Assembly (NCBI RefSeq): GCF_001510895.1
Contig: NZ_LPWA01000090.1
Location: forward strand, 1 to 64,000
From: Mesorhizobium loti
GTDB taxonomy: Bacteria; Pseudomonadota; Alphaproteobacteria; Rhizobiales; Rhizobiaceae
Length of the DNA stretch: 64,000 nt
Direction: 5' to 3'
Under the pieces are notes generated by a model. That model saw only the letters and a program-made list of their open reading frames with translations. It searched no databases and was not told where the DNA came from. The translations under genes were made by a program, and so were the position numbers. Below are positions 53,077-61,670 of this stretch, one piece after another (position 1 is the stretch's first letter; each line of letters opens with the position of its first letter).

Positions 53077-54036
53077 TCAGATTGCTTGCGGTTGGAAATC
53101 TGCGGGAGCCGACGGCATGACGCTCTTGAGCAGCGCGACGGACTTTTCGAGCCCCTCCAGCGAATTCAGAAGCACGTCCTCGTGCTCGATGGAAAGCCAG
53201 CCGTCATAGCCGGCCATTTTCAGCCGGTAGCAGAACTGCCGCCACCACTCCTCGCCATGGCCGAAGCCGAGCGTGATGTAGCTCCAAGAACGGGCCGGAA
53301 TGTCCATCAGGGTGCCGTTCTCGAGCAATGAGGTCGTTGCCTGAACGGGCCGGTTGAGCATCGTGTCCTTGGCATGCACATGGTAGACGGCCTCGCCCAG
53401 AGCTTCGGCCGCAACGAGCGGATCGGCACCCATCCAGAACAGGTGCGAGGGGTCCAGATTGGCGCCCACGACCGGCCCGACGGCTTCCCGCAATTTCAAC
53501 AGCGAAGGTACGTTGTAGACGCATTGATTGCCGTGGAGTTCGAGCGCGATGCGCTCTACGCCGTTCTGCTTGGCCAGCGCCGCGATCTCGATCCAGAACG
53601 GGATCAGCTTTTCTTCCCACTGATATTTGAGGATCGTCTGCGTTTCCGGCGGCCAGGACGAGACGACCCAGTTCGGCATGGAGTCACCGGCGCTGCCGGC
53701 CGGTAGGCCGCTCATGGTGCAGACGGTGCGGATGCCCATCTCGCCGGCGACGCGGATGGTGTCCTTCAGCCCCTCGCCCTGGGCCTTGTCGGTGGGATGC
53801 AACGGATTGCCGTTTGCGTTCAGGCTGATGATCTCCAGCCCGCGTTCCTCGAACGCCCCTGTGAAGCGCTTCTGCGCTTGCCTGTCGCCGAGCATCGAGG
53901 AAAGCGGGAAATGCGGAGCGGTCGACCAGCCGCAGGTGTTCACCTCGATGCCTGATACGCCCATGCGCTTTGCATGGTCGAGCACCGCGTCGAACGGCAG
54001 GCTGCCGAGACTGTCTGAAACGAAACCCAGTTTCAC
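53077..54036 (-). CDS. TIM-barrel sugar phosphate isomerase/epimerase-like protein
   Basis: This 319-residue protein starts at GTG 54036 overlapping the dehydrogenase stop (GTGA). VKLGFVSDSLGSLPFDAVLDHAKRMGVSGIEVNTCGW, IALELHGNQCVYN (Glu/His), GANLDPSHLFWMGADP (Asp/His), AVYHVHAKDTMLN and GYDGWLSIEHEDVLLN are the metal-binding strands of the xylose-isomerase-like AP-endonuclease-2 family. It resembles IolE/IolH-like and 3-keto-sugar isomerases or dehydratases found with Gfo/Idh/MocA dehydrogenases. Confidence 0.88.
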   Translation of the reverse strand: MKLGFVSDSLGSLPFDAVLDHAKRMGVSGIEVNTCGWSTAPHFPLSSMLGDRQAQKRFTGAFEERGLEIISLNANGNPLHPTDKAQGEGLKDTIRVAGEMGIRTVCTMSGLPAGSAGDSMPNWVVSSWPPETQTILKYQWEEKLIPFWIEIAALAKQNGVERIALELHGNQCVYNVPSLLKLREAVGPVVGANLDPSHLFWMGADPLVAAEALGEAVYHVHAKDTMLNRPVQATTSLLENGTLMDIPARSWSYITLGFGHGEEWWRQFCYRLKMAGYDGWLSIEHEDVLLNSLEGLEKSVALLKSVMPSAPADFQPQAI

Positions 54037-55037
54037 GCGTAGAACTCCGGCTTGGCGATCATTTGGACTGGAACCCGGCGGCCTTCCTTCAGCGCCGTCA
54101 CGCCAGCCTCGGCGACGATTGCGGCGCAGTAGCCGTCCCAGCAATCCGAGGCGGTCGCGGGGAACTCGCCGGTCAAGACGAAGCGAAGGAAGTCACGGTT
54201 CTGGCGGCGGTAGGCATCGTAGTAGCGCGTCCGCCAGTCGGCGTCGTAGCCGGTGCTCTGGGCAAGCGCGGAATCGACGCGGGTATAGGCAACATTGTTG
54301 GTCGCCACGGCGCCGCGCTCGCCGATCAGCTCGGCACGGACATCATAGCCATAGGCCGCATTGTTATTGATCTCGATGTTGACGAGCTGGCCATCGACCG
54401 TCTCCAGCACCATCACGACCGGCGCGACACGCGCGTCCGAACGGCGCGGCTGGAAGGCGGAAATGGCGGCATATTCGGTGCCAAGCACGTAACGCACGAC
54501 GTCGAATTCGTGCGGGGCGGAATTGGTGATGGCCATGGCGCCGGTGAAATCGGCCGCCGGCGTTTCGACGTTGCGGTGGAAATTGTGCATCATCAGCGCG
54601 CGGCCGAGATGGCCGTCGTCCAGCGCCCGCTTCATCTCCTGGTAGGAACGATCGTAGCGCCGCATGAAGCCGAGCTGGACGAATTTCGCGCCTGCCTTCT
54701 GTTCCGCTTCCATCACAGCGAAGCAGTCAGCCGAAGATTGCGACAGAGGCTTTTCGCATAGAACGCGCTTGCCGGCGGCAATGCAGGCGATCGAGAGCGG
54801 CGCATGCGTGAAGTCCGGACTCGCAACGATCACGGCGTCCACGTCCCGCCGGGCGATGGTGCCCCGGGGGTCGATCGCAATATCGACGGCTCCATGCGCA
54901 TCGGCGACCCGACGAGCGCGCTGCTCATCCATGTCGCAGACCAGTTGAAGGGTCGCGCCGGGCAGTTCCTCGGCGACTATCTTGGCGTGATCCGCGCCCA
55001 TCAGGCCGGCGCCGATCACCGCAATGCGGATTGTCAT
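54033..55037 (-). CDS. Gfo/Idh/MocA-family dehydrogenase
   Basis: This 334-residue protein has the Rossmann motif IRIAVIGAGLMGADHAKIVAEE, the EKP signature VLCEKPLSQSSAD, the catalytic region with DFTGAMAITNSAPHEFDVVRYVLG (Asp/His of the inositol-dehydrogenase type) and YDVRAELIGERGAV. It probably oxidises a ring hydroxyl of a cyclic polyol or sugar, as inositol 2-dehydrogenase does. It starts about 77 bases after the ATPase gene and overlaps the next gene. Confidence 0.9.
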   Translation of the reverse strand: MTIRIAVIGAGLMGADHAKIVAEELPGATLQLVCDMDEQRARRVADAHGAVDIAIDPRGTIARRDVDAVIVASPDFTHAPLSIACIAAGKRVLCEKPLSQSSADCFAVMEAEQKAGAKFVQLGFMRRYDRSYQEMKRALDDGHLGRALMMHNFHRNVETPAADFTGAMAITNSAPHEFDVVRYVLGTEYAAISAFQPRRSDARVAPVVMVLETVDGQLVNIEINNNAAYGYDVRAELIGERGAVATNNVAYTRVDSALAQSTGYDADWRTRYYDAYRRQNRDFLRFVLTGEFPATASDCWDGYCAAIVAEAGVTALKEGRRVPVQMIAKPEFYA

Positions 55038-55114
55038 TTTTGCCTTCTTCTTGTTTTCGAACTTGCAAACGGCGACGTGGAGGCGTGCCAGGCTGAAACC
55101 TCCTCAGGAAGAGT

Positions 55115-55960
55115 TTACTGAGCGGCTGGACCCTCCAGCACCTTGGCAGGCGGCGGATGCCCCTGATGGGTTTCCATATAACCCTCGACCTGGGCTTCGA
55201 GGTCGGCCATGGTCTCGCCGCCGGCCATCAGATCCGTGATCTCCTCGCGGGACTTTTCCCCTCTGCGGAAATCGGCCGCGATGGCGCCGCGGATCAGCAC
55301 CGCGAAATGGTCGCCAACGGTCATGGCATGCATGACCTGGTGGGTGATAAACACCACCGCCAGGCCGCGCTTCTTGGCTTCATTGACGATGCGCAGCACG
55401 TGCGAGGCCTGCTTGACGCCAAGCGCTGCGGTCGGCTCGTCCAGGATCAGCACGCGCGCTCCAAAATACACGGCACGCGCAATGGCGAGCGACTGGCGCT
55501 CGCCGCCCGACAGGCCGCCGACCAGGCGGTCGCCGTCGTCGATGCGGGTGATGCCGAAATCCCGCACCGCCTTCACGGCGATCTCGTTGGCGCGCTTGCG
55601 GTCGTAGATCCGGAACGGTCCCCAGCCTTTGGTCGGCTCGACGCCGACGAAGAATGACCGGCCTATGCTCATCAGCGGGAACGTGCCGCCGAACTGGTGC
55701 ACCGTGGCGATGCCGCGTCCCTGCGCGTCGCTCGGCCCGGTGAAAGTCACGGGCTGACCATCCATCAGGATCTCGCCGCTCGTTGGCTTGTGGACACCGG
55801 CCAAGGTCTTGATGAGCGTGGATTTGCCGGCGCCGTTGTCGCCGAGCAGGCAGAGCACTTCGCCAGCGCGCACCCTCAGCGAAATATCGTGCAGCACGTC
55901 GATTGGCCCGAAGGACTTGTTGACGTTTCTCAATTCGAGAATGGCAGGTTTGTCGTTCAT
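55115..55960 (-). CDS. ABC sugar transporter ATPase, single-domain
   Basis: This 281-residue ATPase has Walker A GDNGAGKST near residue 39, IATVHQFGGTFPLMSIGRSFFVG, signature LSGGERQSLAIARAV, Walker B VLILDEPTAALG and FITHQ. It carries one nucleotide-binding domain rather than the fused pair of RbsA, like FrcA-type systems. It serves the two RbsC-like permeases encoded upstream. Confidence 0.93.
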   Translation of the reverse strand: MNDKPAILELRNVNKSFGPIDVLHDISLRVRAGEVLCLLGDNGAGKSTLIKTLAGVHKPTSGEILMDGQPVTFTGPSDAQGRGIATVHQFGGTFPLMSIGRSFFVGVEPTKGWGPFRIYDRKRANEIAVKAVRDFGITRIDDGDRLVGGLSGGERQSLAIARAVYFGARVLILDEPTAALGVKQASHVLRIVNEAKKRGLAVVFITHQVMHAMTVGDHFAVLIRGAIAADFRRGEKSREEITDLMAGGETMADLEAQVEGYMETHQGHPPPAKVLEGPAAQ

Positions 55961-56012
55961 GGCGTGCTCATCCCTTCACATGGGGACCGGCCTGGCCGGC
56001 ACGGTTGAGTTG

Positions 56013-57032
56013 TCATGGGTTTGCTGGCTCCCGTGGCAGGGTTCGCTGGCGCCGCGGTCGGAAGTACAGAGCCAGGTCGCGAAACGACTGGTTCATCAGC
56101 ACGGCCGCCAGGAGCATCACACCGATGATCAGGTTCGACCAGTTTCGGTCGATCTGGGTGAAGTAGATGCCCTGGCTGACGATGGCGAAGGTGACGGTGC
56201 CGACGAAGATGCCGAGGACGGACCCGAAACCGCCGGTCAAAAGCACGCCGCCGACCACCACGGACACGATGGCGTTGAAGATGAAGTTCATGCCGCCGGA
56301 GACCTGGGCGGAATTGAACAGGATCGCCTGGCACATGCCGACAAAGGTGGCGCTGACTGCGGACAACACGAACAGTGCGATCGTCATCCGGTTCGTCGGA
56401 ATGCCGGCGTTGCGAGCGCTGACCTTGTCGCCGCCCATGGCGAACAGCCAATTGCCATAGCGGGTCTTGTGCAGGACGAAGCCCATGACGACGGCGAACG
56501 CGACCCACCAGACGATGATGACCTGGTGACTGCCGCCGATCAGCTGGCCGAACAGGAACTTGGCCCAGTCTGGCGCGGTCAGCGCCACGCTGGCATTCCC
56601 GGTCAGAAGTACCGAGCCACTGAGCACCACGCCCTGCATGGCGACAAGCGTGGCGAGCGTGATGATAAGCGATGGCACCGAGGTGCGGATCGTCAGCAGG
56701 CCGTTGACCAGGCCGACTGCCACGCCGACTGTCAGCGCCCCCGCGATGCCGACCGTTATGGGCAGCCCGTAGTAACCGGTGAGGATGGCGGTGGTCATCG
56801 AACCCGCCGGGATCAAAGCCCCGATAGAGATGTCGAGCTCGCCCGAGATCATCAGCAGCCCGACGGGAATCGCGACGATGCCGAGATTGGCGGCGAAGTT
56901 GACCCAACTCGCCGCGCCGACGAGGGTGCCCAAATTGGCGCCGCCGAACAGGACGAAGAACAGCACCACGCCGACGAGACTGAGGATGGAGCCGGCTTCG
57001 GGACGGCGCAGCAAGGACTTGATTGCGTCCAT
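56013..57032 (-). CDS. RbsC-like sugar ABC permease (2)
   Basis: This 339-residue membrane protein starts at ATG 57032, sharing one base with the stop of the preceding permease. It shows the RbsC features GLLMISGELDISIGALIPAGSM, VNGLLTIRTSVPSLIITLATLVAMQG, ARNAGIPTNRMTIALFVLSAVSATFVGM and VVGGVLLTGGFGSVLGIFVGTVTFAIVSQG. It probably forms a heterodimer with its paralogue; most such systems use one permease. Confidence 0.92.
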   Translation of the reverse strand: MDAIKSLLRRPEAGSILSLVGVVLFFVLFGGANLGTLVGAASWVNFAANLGIVAIPVGLLMISGELDISIGALIPAGSMTTAILTGYYGLPITVGIAGALTVGVAVGLVNGLLTIRTSVPSLIITLATLVAMQGVVLSGSVLLTGNASVALTAPDWAKFLFGQLIGGSHQVIIVWWVAFAVVMGFVLHKTRYGNWLFAMGGDKVSARNAGIPTNRMTIALFVLSAVSATFVGMCQAILFNSAQVSGGMNFIFNAIVSVVVGGVLLTGGFGSVLGIFVGTVTFAIVSQGIYFTQIDRNWSNLIIGVMLLAAVLMNQSFRDLALYFRPRRQRTLPREPANP

Positions 57033-58084
57033 CACGACTGTCCTCCCTTCTTCGATGAATAGCTGAGCGCCAGCTGCCGGAAGGTGTCGTTGGTCAGCAC
57101 CGCGATCAAAAGCAGCGCGCCGATGATGACGCTGCCGACATTGGGATCGAGGCTCGTGAAATAGATGCCCTGGTTCACGATCGAGAAGGTCAGCGTGCCG
57201 AACACGATGCCGACAATCGAGCCGAAGCCGCCGGTGAGCAGAACGCCGCCGATGACCACGCACATGATGGAATTGAAGATGAAGGACTGGCCGGCCAGAA
57301 CCTGCGCGCTCTGATAGACCATCACCTCGCTGACGCCGACGAATGCGGCGCTGAAGCCGGAGAGCATGAACAGGCCGATGGTAAGCCGCTTGGTCGGAAT
57401 GCCGACATTGCGCGCGCTCTCCTTGTCGCCGCCGAGCGCATAGATCCAGTTGCCTATCGGGGAGATGTGCAGGAACCAGAATAGACCGATGACGAACACC
57501 ACCCACCACAGGATCGTGACCTGGAACATGCCACCGAGATAGTCGCCGAGGATTTGCTTAGTGAACGGATCCGGCACCAGCGAGACTCCGGTGCTGCCGG
57601 CGATCTTCACGGTGAGGCCCAGCGTCAATCCCATCGTGCCGAACATGGTGCCGATGGTGATGATGAGCGATGGGATTGTCGTCCTGGTCACGAGCAGGCC
57701 GTTGAGGAAGCCGACCGCGAGGCCCAGTCCAAGCGCTGCCGCTATGCCGAGCCAGTCGGTGAGCCCGTAGTGGCCCGAGACGATGGCAGCGGTGAGCGAT
57801 GCCGCGGGGATCACCGCGCCGACAGAGATGTCCAGTTCGCCGGCAATCATCAGCAGCCCTATCGGCAGCGCGATGATCCCGATCTCGGAAGCGATGTTCA
57901 GCCAGCTGGCCGTGCCGGCCGCCGACAGAAAGCCACTTCCGCCGAAGAGTCCGAAGAACAGCAGAACCGCGACCATGCCGAGGAACGAGCCCGACTCCGG
58001 TCGCCGCGCCAGCCGGCCAAGGGCCAGTCGGGACTGCGTGTAGTCGGGGGCCGGAGTTGATGTGGATGCGACGGGATGTGCCAT
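57032..58084 (-). CDS. RbsC-like sugar ABC permease (1)
   Basis: This 350-residue paralogue of the next permease has GLLMIAGELDISVGAVIPAASL, LNGLLVTRTTIPSLIITIGTMFG, ARNVGIPTKRLTIGLFMLSGFSAAFVGVSE and VIGGVLLTGGFGSIVGIVFGTLTFSIVNQG. An N-terminal Ser/Pro-rich segment precedes the first helix. It lies about 97 bases after the binding-protein gene with a terminator-like hairpin between them. Confidence 0.92.
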   Translation of the reverse strand: MAHPVASTSTPAPDYTQSRLALGRLARRPESGSFLGMVAVLLFFGLFGGSGFLSAAGTASWLNIASEIGIIALPIGLLMIAGELDISVGAVIPAASLTAAIVSGHYGLTDWLGIAAALGLGLAVGFLNGLLVTRTTIPSLIITIGTMFGTMGLTLGLTVKIAGSTGVSLVPDPFTKQILGDYLGGMFQVTILWWVVFVIGLFWFLHISPIGNWIYALGGDKESARNVGIPTKRLTIGLFMLSGFSAAFVGVSEVMVYQSAQVLAGQSFIFNSIMCVVIGGVLLTGGFGSIVGIVFGTLTFSIVNQGIYFTSLDPNVGSVIIGALLLIAVLTNDTFRQLALSYSSKKGGQS

Positions 58085-58126
58085 TAGGGTAATCCGCGAG
58101 CAGACGGCCGGCCGATGTGGGCCGCC

Positions 58127-58168
58127 GCAGAGTTAAAAAGGGCCGCCTGCCGTAAGGCAGGGCGGCCC
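58127..58168 (-). terminator. Attenuator-like hairpin between binding protein and permease genes
   Basis: A strong GC stem (58140-58151 with 58156-58168, loop GTAA, one bulged G) is followed on the minus strand by TTTTTAAC at 58139-58132. It has the form of an intrinsic terminator inside the operon. It would let more binding protein than permease be made. Confidence 0.75.
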
Positions 58169-58181
58169 AGGCGGGAGGAAA

Positions 58182-59147
58182 CTATCGCGTCCCTGCTTTC
58201 ACGCCGGCGATGGTGGCGTCGACGTTCGCCTTGTCGATGATGCCTGGCCCCGTGAGGATCTCGCGGGTGGGCACCGACAAGCCGTAGTTGACATGACCAT
58301 TGAGGATCGCCACGGCGAGGTAGCCCTGCAGGTAACCCTGCTGGTCGATGGCGCAGTCCTGCTGGCCACCCTTGATGTTGTTGAGGATGGTTTCGTCGAA
58401 ATTCATGCCGCACAGGTGCACTTTTCCGACCTTGCCTGCCTGGGTGATACCGTTCATGGCCGAGTTGGCATCGACGTTGCCGATGGTGAAGACGGCGTTC
58501 ACGTCCTGGTGCTGCAGCAGATAGGCTTTGACCGCCTGGGCAACGGCCGTTGCCGAGCCGAAGGATGTCGCGGGCAATGGCAGCACGTCGGCTTCGCCGC
58601 CGCCTTTGGTCATCCCTTCCTTGAAGCCACCGCAGAAGGCCTCGATGTTGGCGGCGCCCGGCAGCGTGTTGATGCAGACGCCCTTCTTGTTGCCGGCCTT
58701 GGCCAGATACTCGCCGGCCGCGACGCCGCCCTTGTAGTCGTCGGAGCCGACATAGTTCATGGCGCCAAGACGATCGGCCGCTTTCAAGCCGCCGGCATTG
58801 TAGATGAGCAGCGGAATGCCGGCGTCCTTCACCGCCTTGAATGCGGGGTCCATCGCTTCCGGCACCCAGTCCGGACCGACGATGGCGTCGGCCTTCTGGT
58901 CGATGGCCTGGCGGATCAGCTCGGCGGCGTCCACGCCCAGATTGTCGTAGTTCTGCGGCCCGAGCCAGGTGACCTTGCCGCCTTGCGCTTCGACCACCTT
59001 GCCGGCGTCTTCGGCACCGCGCTTGACGATCGACCAGAACGGATCGTCAGGCTTGCCGCCGACAACGAATATATTGGCCGCGAGCGTCGCGCCGGTACTG
59101 ATCCCGATAAGCACCGCGGTCGACACGAGTGTCTTGAAAAGCTTCAT
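58182..59147 (-). CDS. Sugar-type periplasmic binding protein
   Basis: This 321-residue RbsB-class protein has a signal peptide (MKLFKTLVSTAVLIGISTGATLAAN). NIFVVGGKPDDPFWSIVKRGAEDAGK, DAIVGPDWVPEAMDPAFKAVKDAGIPLLIYNAGG, LLQHQDVNAVFTIGNVDANSAMNGI and ILNNIKGGQQDCAIDQQGYLQGYLAVAIL match the type I fold. The ligand cannot be named. It follows the membrane hydroxylase gene by 95 bases and precedes the hairpin. Confidence 0.93.
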   Translation of the reverse strand: MKLFKTLVSTAVLIGISTGATLAANIFVVGGKPDDPFWSIVKRGAEDAGKVVEAQGGKVTWLGPQNYDNLGVDAAELIRQAIDQKADAIVGPDWVPEAMDPAFKAVKDAGIPLLIYNAGGLKAADRLGAMNYVGSDDYKGGVAAGEYLAKAGNKKGVCINTLPGAANIEAFCGGFKEGMTKGGGEADVLPLPATSFGSATAVAQAVKAYLLQHQDVNAVFTIGNVDANSAMNGITQAGKVGKVHLCGMNFDETILNNIKGGQQDCAIDQQGYLQGYLAVAILNGHVNYGLSVPTREILTGPGIIDKANVDATIAGVKAGTR

Positions 59148-59242
59148 GGTCTTCCTCCCAATTTACCCCGTGGGGTTTCAACAAAAATCTTCCTGCCCCG
59201 GGCCCGCTCCTCACGGGCACAGTCGAAACAGCGTTTGGTTCG

Positions 59243-60289
59243 TTATTCCGCCGGCATCCCAGAGGCCGGATCCTTGCTGCCCTCCTGCCGGCCGCGCATC
59301 TTTTCCTTCTTCTTGCGGAAGCGGGCCTTCATGACCTCGTCGGCTTCCTTGCTGCCGTCGTGCCAGGTGCCGAACAGCTTATCGAGGGGCACCAGCCCAT
59401 CGCCGCCGTAGTTCACCTCGAAATACTTGTGGTGCAGGTAGTGCACGTAGGAATGGCTATCGAGATTGACTTTGTCGGTGAGTTCGAAGGTCTCGAAACC
59501 GAGATGGCCGTTCACCGCGCCAAATCCTGCTCCGTGCAAAGTGAAGTAGGCGCAGACCGGGTTCGAAGGGATCAGCAGATGCAGCCAGGCTTCGGCATGA
59601 TAGAGGAAGCCTTCGACCGGATGCATGGACAGCGACGACCACGGGCTCGGATTGATCGAATTGTGATGGACCGAATGCACCCATTTGTAGAGCGGCGGCC
59701 AATGGATCGCCCGATGCAGGAAGAAGAAATAGACCTCATGCACCGCCGGCGCGATGAGCACCAGGAATGACAGGTAGAGCCAGTTCGTCGTCCACGGCAG
59801 CCAGACCGCCCAGCTGTTGGCGTAGACCCACAGCATGACGATCTCGACCACTGTCCACAGCGGGATGACGACGAAAAACGAGCGGGTGAAATTGTCGATG
59901 TTCTGGCTTTGAAACCAGAACACGTCGGACGGTGCATCTGACGGAAATTTCGGATTGTATTTGAAGCGGTTCTGCTGTTTGCGCTGAACGTAATAGCGCA
60001 GCTCGAAGAAGCCGTAGAAAAGAAAAATTCCGGCAGCGTTCAGGCCATACAGCCACAGGTAGTTGAGCAGCGAGAAGCTGGCGAGGCTCTGCCAGCTCGG
60101 GATCAGCAGATTGACCCAGATGACCGACGTGGCGAGATGGAATGTGTTCCATGGCCAGAGAAATTCAGGAATCCAGGCCACGACCTTTTTTGCATTGAAC
60201 GGGCGGTGCCAGATCGGCGCCGGCTCGGCCGGGCGATGCGGCGCCCAATTGCCGCGTTTGTCGCGCGTTCCATACTGAAGGTCATCCAT
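59243..60289 (-). CDS. Sterol desaturase/fatty acid hydroxylase-family membrane oxygenase
   Basis: This 348-residue membrane protein has the di-iron His clusters of the family: HEVYFFFLHRAIH, HSVHHN and HYLHHK; several helices precede them (for example LLNYLWLYGLNAAGIFLFYGFFELRYYV). Such enzymes hydroxylate or desaturate lipophilic substrates with electrons from a ferredoxin or cytochrome. ATG 60289 has GGAGG upstream. It is the first gene of the operon opposite LacI, and a Rieske ferredoxin is encoded in the same operon. The tail is Lys/Arg-rich. Confidence 0.88.
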   Translation of the reverse strand: MDDLQYGTRDKRGNWAPHRPAEPAPIWHRPFNAKKVVAWIPEFLWPWNTFHLATSVIWVNLLIPSWQSLASFSLLNYLWLYGLNAAGIFLFYGFFELRYYVQRKQQNRFKYNPKFPSDAPSDVFWFQSQNIDNFTRSFFVVIPLWTVVEIVMLWVYANSWAVWLPWTTNWLYLSFLVLIAPAVHEVYFFFLHRAIHWPPLYKWVHSVHHNSINPSPWSSLSMHPVEGFLYHAEAWLHLLIPSNPVCAYFTLHGAGFGAVNGHLGFETFELTDKVNLDSHSYVHYLHHKYFEVNYGGDGLVPLDKLFGTWHDGSKEADEVMKARFRKKKEKMRGRQEGSKDPASGMPAE

Positions 60290-60349
60290 CGTGACAGCGC
60301 CTCCCTGCCTGGATCCCATGTTTTCCAGGGGCCAAGATCATAATGTCTG

Positions 60350-60450
60350 CTTGACGTGATACATATCGAAAGCTTGATATGTGCAGAAGACCGAAATAGT
60401 ATCAAAATGACAATTGTATCATTTAATCTCAATCACGATGATACGGCAGG
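60350..60450. promoter_or_regulatory. Divergent promoter region with repeated TGATAC-type half-sites
   Basis: ACATATC-N8-GATATGT (about 60361-60382) and GTATCAT-N14-ATGATAC (about 60416-60443) are two perfect-armed dyads, with a further AGTATCA between them. They lie between the hydroxylase operon and the LacI gene and are likely operators for that regulator. Confidence 0.5.
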
Positions 60451-60454
60451 CACT

Positions 60455-61489
60455 ATGAAAAGGCCGACAATTCGCGATCTCGCCCTTGCGGCAGGGGTAT
60501 CGGTAGCGACCGTGAATCGAATCCTGAGCGGCGCTGCGTCCGTTCGCCCGAAGACCGTCCAACGCGTCCAGAGCGCTGCCGAAGAGATAGGATTCTACGG
60601 CATCGGAGCGATTGACGACCGGGTCCGTCAGATATCGCCGCATTACCGGTTTGGTTTCTTGCTCCAGCAGTCGACCCGGGACCTTTACCAGTTGTTCGGG
60701 AAGGAGATCGTTGCCGCTTGTCGCGACCGCCGCGATGAAGTGATCGAGGCAGTGGTCGACTTTGTGGATCTGCTGACGCCTGAGACCATATCAAGCCGCC
60801 TCATTGCGCTTGGGGATTCATGCGACGCTGTCGCGGTCGTCGCCGCGGATCACCCGATCATCGGCCAGGCAATCCGTTCTCTCAAAGAGATGGGAAAGCC
60901 GGTGATTTCCTATATCACCGACCAATCCGCGCCGGAACGGGCGGCTTATGTCGGCACCGACAACTGGAAGCTGGGACGCACCGCGGCCTTCCTGATCACG
61001 CAAACGACGCAAGGCGCTGGCCGGATCGCTGTCTTCATCGGCAATCATCGCTATCAATGCCAGGATGTCTCGGACGCCAGCTTCCGCTCCTATTTGCGCG
61101 AGCACGCTCCACGGCTCACGGTTGAGGAGAGCCGCCCCACGCATGAGGAAGCGAGCGAGGCCTACCGTATGGTGGCCGAGTTGCTGAAGACGGCTGACGA
61201 TCTCGTGGGAATTCTGATCGTCGGTGGCGGCATAACCGGCGTGCTTCGCGCGCTTCGAGAAGTGTCTGCCGAGAGACGGTCGGGTATCAAGGTGGTGTGC
61301 AGGGACATTGGCCCGGAGACCCGAAAAGGCTTGTCCGAAGGGCTGATCACTGCTGCCCTCTGCCACCCGCTTGAAGCGACCTCAGCTCTTCTGGTGCAGA
61401 CGATGATCGACGTCGTCGGACCACAAGCGGCTTTCGCCACGCTCCAGCGGTCGATACCTTTCGAAATCGTGACGCCAGAGAATATCTGA
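60455..61489 (+). CDS. LacI-family transcriptional regulator
   Basis: This 344-residue protein starts at ATG 60455 (MKRPTIRDLALAAGVSVATVNRILSGAASVRPKTVQRVQSAAEEIGF), the classic LacI helix-turn-helix and hinge; in-frame upstream starts would add a non-family extension. The sugar-binding domain follows (YRFGFLLQQSTRDLYQLFGKEIVAACRDRRDEV, TDNWKLGRTAAFLI, GILIVGGGITGVLRALRE). It probably represses the divergent ten-gene operon until its sugar-like effector is present. Confidence 0.92.
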   Translation: MKRPTIRDLALAAGVSVATVNRILSGAASVRPKTVQRVQSAAEEIGFYGIGAIDDRVRQISPHYRFGFLLQQSTRDLYQLFGKEIVAACRDRRDEVIEAVVDFVDLLTPETISSRLIALGDSCDAVAVVAADHPIIGQAIRSLKEMGKPVISYITDQSAPERAAYVGTDNWKLGRTAAFLITQTTQGAGRIAVFIGNHRYQCQDVSDASFRSYLREHAPRLTVEESRPTHEEASEAYRMVAELLKTADDLVGILIVGGGITGVLRALREVSAERRSGIKVVCRDIGPETRKGLSEGLITAALCHPLEATSALLVQTMIDVVGPQAAFATLQRSIPFEIVTPENI

Positions 61490-61670
61490 CGCGTATCTCG
61501 GTGAGCTAAGGCGGGACTTCCGCCTGTGCTTCTTTGCGCCGATGAGTACGACTTCGATCGATCCGGATCGAATTTCAAACCGAGTGACCGCCGCTTTCGT
61601 TGCCTTCGCACCCCGCCCTCACTAAAAGCGGAACCTTCGCCGACTGTTGATGATGCCACAAGGAGCGCCC

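Noticed and set aside
55788..57062. 424-residue plus-strand ORF opposite the sugar permease and ATPase genes
   Set aside because: Same kind of antisense artefact, rich in Asp, His and Arg; the minus-strand genes are certain.
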